A DNA stretch of 64,000 nucleotides. Origin: Bondarzewia mesenterica (lineage: Eukaryota; Basidiomycota; Agaricomycetes; Russulales; Bondarzewiaceae). The notes under the pieces were generated by a model. That model searched no databases and had not been told where the DNA came from. It saw nothing but the letters and a program-made list of their open reading frames with translations. The translations under genes and the position numbers were made by a program. How positions within the stretch are numbered: position 1 is the stretch's first letter; every line of letters starts with the position of its first letter. Shown here in pieces: positions 48,339-58,899 of the stretch. The stretch spans positions 1-64,000 of the forward strand of contig SGPL01000032.1 in NCBI GenBank assembly GCA_004802705.1, given 5' to 3'.

Positions 48339-48694
48339 GCTGTGGTTTAGTCGAACTCGATGGACCTAGCTTTTGATTTTTGTATCTTATCAGAAGTTTG
48401 GATGAACAACAGATTGAACCTGATGTTATGCACAGCTATGCCAATGCTGTATCGAGAGCTGTCGGGAAGGGTCGACGTTGTGGCGGAGTTGAAGAGAGTC
48501 AAAACTGGAGCCAGCCGCGAGTCGCGACTGGTTTGTAAGTCCGTGACGCGACCGGTTCGCTGTCAGTACCGGTTCGCTCAAAGTTGTAGCCGGCCAACTG
48601 TGTCCGTGCTCTCAAGGTCAGTCACGACCTGTCACGTCACTCCGCCGCTGGGCCCCTCTGACTGCTCATCTTCGTTGTTGTCCCACTCGAGCTC
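48339..48694. promoter_or_regulatory. Divergent promoter region of the 46614 gene and BolA
   Basis: A 356-bp gap between two start codons pointing away from each other. It has a GC-rich section (48530-48660) with several CG-containing repeats such as ACCGGTTCGCT, ending in a pyrimidine-rich tract before the BolA start. No TATA box is clear. Confidence 0.45.
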
Positions 48695-49256
48695 ATGTCA
48701 GTGTTGCGTTCTCTTAGGAATTTGCAGCCGTTTCGTTACAACCGTCACTTTTCCATGGCTACTGAGGGTGTTTCTACTTCCGTGGAACAGGCTATCCGAA
48801 CCAAAGTACATATCCTTCGCCACCCCGCAAATCATCTCAACTGACCCTGAATATCATCATTTAGCTCGCTACACTTCTTCAACCATCCGAGCTGATGATC
48901 ATAAATGACTCGTGGCAGCATCGGCACCACGCTCCTATGCGTGCCCAGAATGGCGGCAGCGGAGAGACCCGTACGTGTTTGTCCACTTGTTGTCTCAACT
49001 CGGTCATGAATTCTCGGAGGATATGCCCAGACTTCACCGTGAAGGTCGTGTCTGAGGCGTTTAGTGGCAAGGTAAGCCATCGATCGCGACCGCCACGGCG
49101 ATTCTGCTGAACCGCGCGGATATGCAGAACTCCATGCAGCGCCATCGCATGATCTATGCTGCTCTCTCAGAAGAATTTCAGAATGGCCTGCACGCCTTGT
49201 CCTTGCACACCAAGACGCCGCAGGAAATTCAGAGGGCGCTGGAGCAATCGTCGTAA
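48695..49256 (+). CDS. BOL1: BolA-like protein, mitochondrial Bol1 type
   Basis: Works with monothiol glutaredoxin in [4Fe-4S] cluster delivery. Exons 48695-48805, 48865-48970, 49031-49071 and 49128-49256 splice in frame to 129 residues. The first ATG gives MSVLRSLRNLQPFRYNRHFS, Arg-rich and free of acidic residues as in mitochondrial presequences. A second in-frame ATG at 48755 gives MATEGVSTSVEQAIRTK. The BolA core follows: NDSWQHRHHAPMRAQNGGSG (with the conserved SxxHxxHH pattern), ETHFTVKVVSEAFSGK, MQRHRMIYAALSEEF and GLHALSLHTKTPQEI. The invariant His in MQRHR is present. It ends at 49256. Bol1 rather than Fra2 is preferred from the HHAPMR loop and length. Confidence 0.92.
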
Positions 49257-50667
49257 TAATGAAGTGGAAAGGTGGGTTCCTCGTAAGTCTTTTTCTTCTC
49301 TTGGTATCTCAAACTCTCAAATTTGTCCCACTACAGATCTTGAGTGTTACATGGTTGATCATTCTTTGGCGATGGCGACCTTCGGATCTGAAATCACCAG
49401 GTCTCATGATTGTCAGCTCCACACGCGATGGCCTCTACATATCTTCGCTGGCAACTGAGCTGATCATGCGGTGGCAGCGTGCAAAATCCCTTGGGCCTGC
49501 TGTTTTAGGTCGAGTAATTCATCGTGAAAGTTTTTGTGGCAGACGATCGCTTGATCGGCCGCTAAATGAAACGTTTGCGATGACATTAAGTATGCATGTT
49601 TCTCAGACCGACTACATAGGTTAGCCTTGCCATCTTCCATATTGGTTTAGTCACCAGCATATGACGAAAGGTTTGTCCATTTGTGCGCGCAGCAGCGATG
49701 TGCAATTAGCCTTTCTTTCTTATCACACAGGAGCTGTTTCAATCGGCTTGGACAAAGTGGTGATCCGACTTGCTCAGCGCGGGCTGCAACTCAAACAGAT
49801 CATTGACGTTGCGACGATGAGTGATGTAAGGCGCCCAATGACCGGCAACGCGATGGTGGCGAGGGCCACATCATTCGGCGACGGTGTTTTCAGCAGGAGA
49901 CACAGAATAAGAAATGCAATGGCAAAAAAAATGAACACACGACGAAAGGGCGTGCGGACTGGCAAAGGTGGTCTGGAGAATCTCTCGAGGATGGCCGTCT
50001 TACCGGTACGAAATTGATCTAAGTGGCAATTATTCTTGAACGTGGATCGCATCTAAGCGATGCGGCTACCGATGTTCCCATCCATTGTTTGCACCGTCAA
50101 CGTCGTACAGTTCAATGCTCACGTCCATCTCTCCCGCCATCGCCTGATAGGCCCGTCGTTGTCATCTTTTCTCTTCAGAAATTTCATAGGTACAACCATG
50201 ATGGCAATCTTCGAATCCTGTGCCGACGTGTGACTCCACCAGGCATCTCAAATCAACTGCGATCTCTGACCAAAAACAACGCTAAACGGTGACTCTCAAG
50301 AGCATTTGCCATCCAAACGTCACCATTAGCGTTCGCCAACATAACGACCCAATATCGCCGGCGAAGCTGCTCAATTACGGTCAAGATCTCCGAAACAGAG
50401 GAACAGGTAAGTAATTTCGTTTCGATCAGCGTTCGTCGACTCGAGGAAACCGTCCTGGAGACCGTGTCTATGGCCGTTGACCAATGATACTGCCATCGCA
50501 CAGTTTTTGAGTACCCGAACAGAGCTGATTATTACATTTGCATGCAACCGCAACCTCGTCACGTCGCATCGGCAATGCCTTCTCAACCCTCGCCCTCCTC
50601 CATATATGAACTTCGTACTCTCTGTGTCTTCCATCCGATCCCTCTTCCACTCTTAGTCGCAGCCCTC
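49257..50667. other. 1.4-kb gap, no secure gene
   Basis: A 121-codon frame starts three bases after the BolA stop (49259-49624, +) and opens with a hydrophobic stretch, but has no family motif. A 92-codon frame (49774-50052, -) also contains one hydrophobic helix. Neither can be joined to convincing exons. The last part holds the C2H2 gene promoter. Confidence 0.4.
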
Positions 50668-51936
50668 ATGTCGTCTTCTCGCACGCCCTACGACGATGAG
50701 ACACGTCGCAATGAGAATCGGCCTACGCTCCCGCCGATCCGCGACTTGTTTGGAAGTAAGTATTTACTTTCATTTGTGTCCGTGTCCCCCACGACGTGTC
50801 CTAACCGACTGAACTTGCAGGAGAATTATCGCGGCCGCCACGACCCAACCAAGGCCCTCCTCCAGCTGGTTACTCTCCTTCAGCCCATTTTTCTCAGCTG
50901 TCTCTTCCTGATGAACCCTCGCCGTATGCGCAACCGGGCGAGCAATCTCTCCCAGGCTATTCTCGCACGCATACGTCGCATGCCTACCCTCACGGTTACC
51001 CACATTCCTTACCATCATCTCAATACCCTCCTGCGTCTTCGTATCCTGGCAGACATCAAACACCTGCTCCCTCCGTCCCAGCGCGCTCCGTGACCACGCC
51101 CTACTCCGACCCTGCTCGCTACCTCGAACAGTCCAGAACGCCCCAGTCTTATCCTGGACATACATCTCGAGGTCGCTCCACCTCCACCTCCACCGTCGAC
51201 CCATACCGCTACCCCCAATCGCCCCCTCAGGTGGACGCATCCCAATGGCCTCACCGTAGTGCTCCATACGGTGGTCAGTCCTATCCACCACAAGGTCAGC
51301 CTGTACTGCTGCCGTCGCAGCAAGGCGCATACACCTCCACCTCTCGCGGAGGCCCGTCCAGCTCATATGCATACTCCGCAACTCACGGGTCGCACGGGGC
51401 CGTCGCTCCAGAGCCAGTCTACGCCTCTGCTTCTTCTCCACCAGAGCGCCCTCCGTCGTCCTCGGCCAAGTACGAATGTAGCTACTGTGGAAAAGGGTTT
51501 ACTCGTCCCAGCAGCCTGAAGGTGAGATACATCGATGCGCAATATGATCGCCGGACCGGAGCGCTAACCAGACTTGACTTTTTGATAGATCCACCTGCAC
51601 AGCCATACTGGAGAGCGGCGTGAGTAACACACCTTTGCCTCCCCTCATCATGTTTCGCGCCCGTCTCCTGCACAACGCCGGATACGGACTCGTCTCCATC
51701 GAGTTACGATATGCTTACTGACCATGCGTCCCTCTATAGCGTACGTGTGTACCGTCGAAGGCTGTGGTAGGACCTTCAGCGTGCAGAGCAACATGCGGCG
51801 ACACGCACGCACCCACAGCCAATCTGGGATTCAAGCGCGCGAGAGCTCCGGTGAGGAAGAAGGCGAGGGCTCCCCTCCGCCCTCAACCTCTTCCCGACAC
51901 GAGACCGGCCACGCATCCAAGTCGTCGTCCGGTTGA
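50668..51936 (+). CDS. C2H2 zinc-finger transcription factor
   Basis: The ATG at 50668 gives MSSSRTPYDDETRRNENRPT, then LPPIRDLFG. Intron one (from GTAAGT near 50757) leads to RELSRPPRPNQGPPPAGYSP. A Ser/Pro/Tyr/Gln-rich region of about 200 residues follows. Two C2H2 fingers lie near the end: YECSYCGKGFTRPSSLKIHL-HSH, split by an intron within the helix, and YVCTVEGCGRTFSVQSNMRR-HARTH after another intron, joined by a TGERP linker. An acidic Ser-rich tail ends at 51936. The pattern is a typical basidiomycete regulator; targets unknown. Confidence 0.9.
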
Positions 51937-52796
51937 TCCATTCCCCCGTCATCACATCGGTCGCATGGAGCCTGCCAGCGCTTGGTCGTCACGACGTCCT
52001 TCATGAAAACCCATGACATCACTCCTCATTGCATCATTTGTCTCACTTTTTTTTTTCACAAGCATTGCATGGACATGTACGGAACAATGTTTACCTCACC
52101 CGTCGGTCCCCCACCATCGTTTATCGATTTGTGTTGTATGTATAATCACACTGACTGGCACCGCATCCTCACATCACTATTTATTCGCATTATTTATTGG
52201 CCTGGTGGCCGTATTTATTCTCGTAGGGCACTATTTATTGTACACGTATCATCCTTGCTGTCTATTGCTCTTATTTACTTTATTCATCACTGTGGCATCG
52301 CATGTAGCATGGGCTCGCATACATATGTACCAGCAAGTCGGAGTCTGTAGGCTGTTAGTTCCTCGCATTGCTCTTCGTAGTAGAAACAATCAAATGGTTT
52401 GATGTAATGATCGTGCTCTCCGAGTTGCAAGCTGACAATCGCTGTGCTCATTGAATATTGAACGTTTGAACTATGACAGCATAGATACCGTGCATCAATC
52501 CCAAAGCACCGTCTTATATGGATTGCCAATGGCAAAGTATACCACAATAGATACCACATCAACCGGGAAAAGCAACTATAAGACCTTTTTATGACGATAC
52601 GACTAAAGCCGCACCACATAAACGAACATATATGACACGCATTATGCAGTACAATCGTACATACACTATGAACAAGACGTAAAATACAGTACGAAGCAGT
52701 GTAAGTTCTCTTTTAGTAAATCAATCCTAACAGGAAAGAAGAGAGAAGAAAACAGTGTCAGGGGGTGAAAAATAAGCAAATAAAAAAAGCAATCGT
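51937..52796. other. Convergent gap, no recognised gene
   Basis: About 860 bases between the C2H2 gene and the end of SET9. It includes AT-rich repeats of TATTTAT-like words around 52175-52280, probably terminator or 3' UTR. No gene seen. Confidence 0.45.
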
Positions 52797-55700
52797 TCAC
52801 GCGTCCGAGTCCCATGGCGCTTCCACGAGTTTGGCAGGGGGTGCGTGGATCTGAGGAGGGAAAGTCGCTGTCTTGCTGGAGTACTTCGTGCTCTTCAGGA
52901 GAGCTGCGGCTGCGCGGGATCGCGAGGTTGGCTTGAGCGGCGGTTTGCGTACTGATGGGACTTTGCACGAGGTGGAAGATGACGAGGGGGGGGAGGTAAT
53001 CTGGCATGAGGATGTTTGTCGCCTTCCTGAGGTTATCAATGATCGTCTCTACCCCTTCAAGCAGCTTTTCGGCCGTGGCGTGTGCTGCAATCAAGTCAAT
53101 AGGGTTCTTGTCAGCCAGGCGTTCACCGATTTGATCGTCGCCGGCGACGCCACTATCGGTGCTGGCGTCATCGACGAGGCCCTTCTGTATTTGGGCTTCG
53201 TCGAGTTTATCCTCGTCAACGGAGTTCTCCTCAACTTCAGCTTGTCGGACAGTAACTCGTGGAGCCTCGGTAACCTCCACTTGCGTGTCCTCAATCGGAG
53301 GAGTTTCCGTAACCTCCACTTGAGTGCCCCCAGCCGAAGGTGATTCGACCGGGACCTTGACTGGAACCTCAGAAGAGTCTTCCTGGCGAGGCACCGAATT
53401 GGCATGGTAGCCGTCTATCCGATCTGCATCTACCGGATCGTCGTCGACAAAATCTCTGTCGATCAAGTCGGAAATTGGAGAAGCGGGATGGGCGACAGGG
53501 GAACGAGGACCAAAAGAAACACGAGGTTTGAGCGTGAATTTTGACGGTTCGGGCGAATCGGGCAATACCACGTCCTGCAAGTTCTAACAATGAGCCTATG
53601 GAACACGACATCACGAGGCAAGAGAAAGGGGGGGTAGAGGGGGGGAAACAGGACGATGAGAGTCAACACACCTCTTCTCCAGAAGACGACGACCCGAGGT
53701 CGAAGAGGTCCCAGTGCGCTGCCCTCGGATTCTGCGTCAACTTGCGAAAGAAGGTCGGCAGCCCTGACTGCTCGACGTCACGACCGGCTCTCCTGTGCGC
53801 CTCCCAGATATCCAGCATCTTGAGCCCATACTTCCCACGGTTGCTGCTGCCTGCGGCCCTGGTATTCTCCAGCTCACGGTCGTCGGTTTGATCAGTCTTC
53901 TCTAACCAACGCTTCTTGGCAAAATTGACGGGAGATGGTTTCCAGATCGCGCCGATGGACGAGAAAGACCGGACCCGCGGCCGCGCAGAAACCTCGACTT
54001 CTTCTATTTCCTCGTCCTCATCCTCATCATCCTCCTCGTCATCTTCAATCTGATCGACCACCGCCTTCTCAAACACCGATCCCGCGACATCTGTCTGAAC
54101 GAGATGATCCTGTTCCGCGTCGTCGGCGTCAGGTCCATCAACGATAGCGAAATCATCTGGCACCTCAAGGTGATCTTCTGGCGTGACGGGCTCGTCAGAC
54201 TGATCCTCATGTCCGGAAGACGAAGAGTTGGAATGCTGGTTCTCGTGACGAGCCACAAACGGTTTTTCATCCTTAGGTAGAAGAGGCGCCCACTTGCGCC
54301 GCGCAAAGGAGACAGGGTTGGGATGGTAGGAGAGGCCGCCCCAAAACGAAAAAGGTTCCTCATCTTCCTCGTCCTCGTCGTCCTCGTCGTCCTCGCTCGA
54401 GCTCCCATCACTTTCGTCCAGCCTCGCGCGCTTGCTCTCGCGCGTGTACTCAGCATTGCCATCCTCATCGTACCACAGCGGTTCGTCACCACCGCCGGCA
54501 TACTTCATGAATGTCTCGTCTGTCAAAATGCTCCCCACCACCTGATCCTCCGGCTCCTCCTTCGGCACTTGGTTATCAGGCGCGCTCCCAGCCGCAACAG
54601 CACCCCCTGTTGCCACTCGCTTTCTTTCCAAACCTCCCATTCGAATCACGCGGCTGATCGTCCACCGCGCGCGACTTCGGCGTCCGTACCATCAAGCGCG
54701 CATCAGACGATCCCGTCTTTTGAAGACCAGGCGGCGCGGATGCGGACGGAGGTGTGGTGGGGTCCGAGCGTATGTGCAAAGGCGGTCTGCCGCGTTTACG
54801 CTTCAATGGAAGCGGGACCGAAGTCGTGAACTTGGAGGACGAAGCGAACAAGCCCCCTTCCGTACGCTTGAACCGCGAGGGCATAGCAGCTGTGATTTTC
54901 TTGGCCGCCGGCGAGGTGTGAATGATTGTCCGACGGATCTTGCGTCGCTTCGGCGTGCTCTCTTCAGTGACCATGCTGCTCTCACGCGGACGTTTTGGAG
55001 GCACAGACGATGCCGCAACAGAAAGCTTCTTGTCGAGTGCAGGGAGGATTTTCTGTGTCACATTCCGTGGTGCAGACTCTGCGGGAGTCGTCTCGCGCGG
55101 AGTAGGGACGAAGGCGGCTGCCTGAGCTGCGTTTCGATTCGGCCACGAAAATCCATAGATCGCAAAGTGACGCAGACATCTAGTAAAACCGTGTTGGATT
55201 CCCGTCAGCAGACAAGAAAAAAAATAGTTTTTAAAAAGTAAAACGAAAAATGAAATAGAAATAGAATAAAGGAGACGTACCTGGGACATTCCCTCTTCTC
55301 CTTCCTCTTCCCCTTGCCCTTCCCCGTGACATTGTCAAAATCTCCCCATATGACCCTCTGATCCAACGATATGATCGGGAGCACCTTCGAACACGTCACG
55401 CACGTCGGGAGGTTGGGATCCTTCTCCTTCTGCTTGGCCTTCTTCTCCTTCTCGTCGGCGCCAGCGCCTGCACACGCCGCTAATGCGACCGCTGACGGCC
55501 GCCCACGCAACACGCGCGGCTCGGGTTCAGCACTGGCCTTGCCCTTCCCCTTGTCCAGCGGCGTAGACGGTCGCGTACTGCGCACGGCCAAAGTGCGCGC
55601 CGTGCGCGTACGGGGCGCGGGTGCCAGGACCTGGCGAGGCGGTGTCGTCGGACAAAGGAGGGGTGGGAAGCGGGACCTGGGCTGCCAGCGACGCGGCACG

Positions 55701-57378
55701 GGCCTTCTGACCGCGCGTCGAAATGACGAGCTCGACAGGCGCTACGGACCGTGTCTGCCATCGTCCGTTTTCCCTTGTGGAAGGCGTCACGGCGGCAGAA
55801 GGGAGGCTAGACTCAGGGTCGGGTGTCATGAGTGCTTTGGCGGCTGTACTAGAAGATCGTAATGGCGCTGAGGAGCTGGATGGCACAATCGGCGTGGAGT
55901 CGACTTCAACCTCGGCTTGAAGCTCCATAGCGGGTTCTTCTCCCTTCTCCTGCTTCTGCTCCTCCTCCTCATCGGATTCTTCGACATCGCTGTCTTGCAA
56001 CACCGCATATACGCCGCGTCGGGTGCGTCGCTCGTTGACGTTGACTTCTGGCTTTGCGCCGTTGGCTCTGGCCTCGACATCAGACGAGCGCCGTCCGACG
56101 AATCGTGATCCGCGCTTCGTGGCCTGTACCCGCCTGTACCTCTGCGTTCGCACGTCTCGCACAGACAGGTCCTATTACCGGGTCCAACTTCCCAGGTACC
56201 AAAGGTGAATGAAAACACAAAAGTGCAGGAGAGATGAGCACGTACAGTAACCGTCCCCATAATGTGCCGTCACCTCCTCGCCGGTCGCTATCGGCCTTAT
56301 GACGCGAAACGTGATATAACGTCCTTCGCGAAAAAGTTCGCAATTGTTATTGCAATCGTGCTGTATCGTCGGCAACCGAAAAACAGGTGTGATAAGTTCA
56401 ACAAGACGAGAAATAAGGGCGAGGGGAGAGGGGGCAGGAACGGAGGGAAACCGCACAAAAAAGGACAGCAAGAACAATGGCAGGTGCACTCACGTTGACG
56501 AATCGGGCAGGGCCTAAGAACAAGTGGTTCTTCTTCAGTTGTTTGGAATGAATGACGCTGAAATCCTTGCGGGAGCTGCCATCCGGATTGGTGGCCGTCT
56601 TGAGCTCCTGGTCCTCCTCCTCTGTGAGGTCCGCCATGGACCCTTTGAGCTCAGTGATGACGGTGCCTGGCGCGAGCGGACGGGTGGCAATGATACATAA
56701 TTCTGACTTGCGCGTGCGATAAGTGTATCGTTCGGTGTGCGAGATCTCGATGGAGCCGGTGGGGAGGTAGAGCTCGAAATACCGCGAGGCATGCCTGTTC
56801 ACGAGGAGGCCCATCGATGCGCATTTCAGAGATGAAAGAACGGGATTGGAAAGGCGGGGGAAAGGGACTCACGTGGCAAAGGCATTTAGCTCTTTCTGCG
56901 TAAATGGCTGGGTGTAGTAACGTACAGGGGCGAGGCTGTGGAAAGGGTGGCGTGAGCGTGTGGTGCGGTGCTGCGATGGGCTGGCACGCACGATAGAAGT
57001 TCGTTGACAGCACTGCGGATAACAGCGTGCGGATGACCCTTACACACGACGACCTGTCGAGAGAGCCATGAAAGCAACCAAAAAATTGAAAGGACGCGTT
57101 TGAGGAATAGTTAAGGGGGGTGGATGGTCAATAGGAGACACGAAAGGACTCACGCGTTGAACAATAGCCATGAGGTCCTCAACGTTGGTTTTTGGAAGAC
57201 AACGGGCAGCATCCATCTTGTGTACCAGAAGGGGTATGCCACGCGTCCCAACCTTCTCGACGAGGAGATGAGAGATGAAATCGTCGTCGCGGGAGAGATC
57301 CCTGAAGTTCATGACCTTTGTATAAGTCCATGCTGACGCGCTTGCTTGGGAAGACGACGACCGAGAGGTGGATGCCAT
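52797..57378 (-). CDS. SET9: Histone H4 lysine-20 methyltransferase Set9/Kmt5
   Basis: SUV4-20-type chromatin enzyme. The ATG at 57378 gives MASTSRSSSSQASASAW, then YTKVMNFRDLSRDDDFISHL. The SET domain is spread over exons: HASRYFELYLPTGSIEISHT, ELCIIATRPLAPGTVITELK, FSVIHSKQLKKNHLFLGPAR, FVN joined to HDCNNNCELF, ITFRVIRPIATGEEVTAHYG and the post-SET CLCETCERRGTGG. The very long C-terminal part has a possible zinc ribbon (CVTC...CPRCLRHFAIYG), basic stretches, NGRFGKK, acidic runs and ends APPAKLVEAPWDSDA-stop at 52797. The frame slips by one base at three places: about 56120-56130, a run of five C at 54603-54607, and a run of eight G at 52986-52993. Total length would be about 1,300 residues, longer than ascomycete Set9. 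Confidence 0.87.
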
Positions 57379-57850
57379 CAAAGGATGGACTCGCTACGAT
57401 GAGCGAAGGGGTGAATGATGAGAGGGAGAGACGAAGCGACGAAGACGGCAGGGAAGGAACAAGCAACTGAAGTTTTGAAGGCGTGGCTAGTTGAATGACG
57501 CTCAACCAACCATCAAGTCACAGGTTTTCGCCACAACAAGATCTAAAAAACGGGCCACCTGAAACAACGATCGTCCACAGCATCGAGCTTTTTTTTTTCT
57601 CTGTCCGGTCTTTCGCCCTCATTCAGGTCAATGGCCTTGTGACGGGTCGAGTCGCATGGATTTCCCAGCAGCGCGGCATATAGCAAAACAGACGCATGGT
57701 CTCATACAATAATAGAAAAAGAAACAAGTGCGATAGACGGCCGTTCAGACATGGATCCTAATGATTTTGGTTCACCACCCCGCACCACTGCCGTCAGAAA
57801 ACGAGTCGTGCTACAGATATATGCAAAATGACGAGGCGAAATCTCGACAT
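57379..57850. other. SET9 upstream region
   Basis: About 470 bases between SET9 start and the eS8 stop, same orientation. No gene seen; contains a T-run at 57590 and presumably the SET9 promoter. Confidence 0.45.
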
Positions 57851-58899
57851 TTATGCACCGTGCGCGTGCTTCTGCTTGCCCGTCCGGAGCTTCCTCACGT
57901 AGAACTGGCACGTCCCTGTCAGCTCATTGCACATCGGCACCAAAAGATGTATTCTACATACCTCAAGCTCCTTGCCCTCCAAGATGTAGCCATCCGCACG
58001 GCCGCACTGGCCAGGACGACTTGCGATCGAAGCGTACAAGCGACCAGCACCGAACTGACTCTCGAGCAGGGGGTCAAGCTTGGAATCTGCACATACAAGC
58101 AAATGAATGAGCAGACGGATCAAAAATGCAAAGTCATGAGTACGCACCCTTCTTCCTCTCATCAAGGTTCCGCTGTGCGTGGTTCGACAGCTTTTTCTCC
58201 TCAGCCTCCTTAGCCTCCCCAGCCTGCGCCTTGGAGCTCCTCTTCGTCAACGGCGTAGCATACTAAACCTCGACGTTCAGCTCTGACATTCCCAGGACAG
58301 CCAAACAGATAAGACGTACGTTCGCCTCATACCACTGCCTGAAGGGGGTAGCATCGATCTGGATGATAGCACCCTTCACAAGGGTGTTCGTCCGGACCAA
58401 CTCGTTGTTCGATGCATTGTAAACCTATAACACGACCGCACAAAAAAAAGGCTCTCAACAAATTAAAAACACTCGAAAGCGGTCGAAACACGTACGACAC
58501 CGATCAGACGAGTCTTCTTGGTAACATGTTCCGATGCCCATGCAAAGTTGCCCGAGTCAAGGCGGAGGGCGCGGTACTTGAGGTTGCCGCCCCGCACGCG
58601 GACGCTGTGGACGCGCTTAACGCCGATCTTGGTGTTGGCTGCCTGGCGACCGAGCTCGAACTTTCGCTTCTTGCGGTAGTGCGCGCGCTGGGCTCCAGTC
58701 GCGGAGCGTTTGTGCCGGGAGGAGCGGGAAATACCTGCATCGCGAGTAGCAAAAATCGTGAGCTCTTCGAAACTCTCGACCAATTCCACATCAATACTGA
58801 CCTATTCGAGTTTTAATTCAAGAAGTTCAAAAGGGAAATTCGGGCGGGTTAGCAGGATATTCTTATAGGCATTGAAGTGACCGGCAGCACTGACCCATG
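57851..58899 (-). CDS. RPS8: 40S ribosomal protein eS8 (RPS8)
   Basis: Structural protein of the small ribosomal subunit. The coding start is best placed at ATGG (58896-58899) directly before a GTCAGT donor, so exon 1 holds only Met plus one base of the Gly codon. A 163-nt intron leads to [20 protein letters not shown] at 58732. Then come [75 protein letters not shown] and [23 protein letters not shown]. It ends [21 protein letters not shown] at 57851. Five or so introns, about 215 residues, full family length. The gene family is certain; the tiny first exon is inference. Confidence 0.93.

Noticed and set aside
48360..48908. 182-codon plus-strand frame overlapping the BolA promoter and first exon
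   Set aside because: Different frame from BolA, Ser/Cys/Arg-rich without motif; a shadow of the real gene.
49259..49624. Open frame beginning three bases after the BolA stop
   Set aside because: Likely chance frame in the BolA 3' region; hydrophobic start but no domain and no convincing downstream exons.
53541..56108. Several long plus-strand frames opposite SET9
   Set aside because: They mirror the SET9 coding strand and consist of biased composition caused by its low-complexity sequence.
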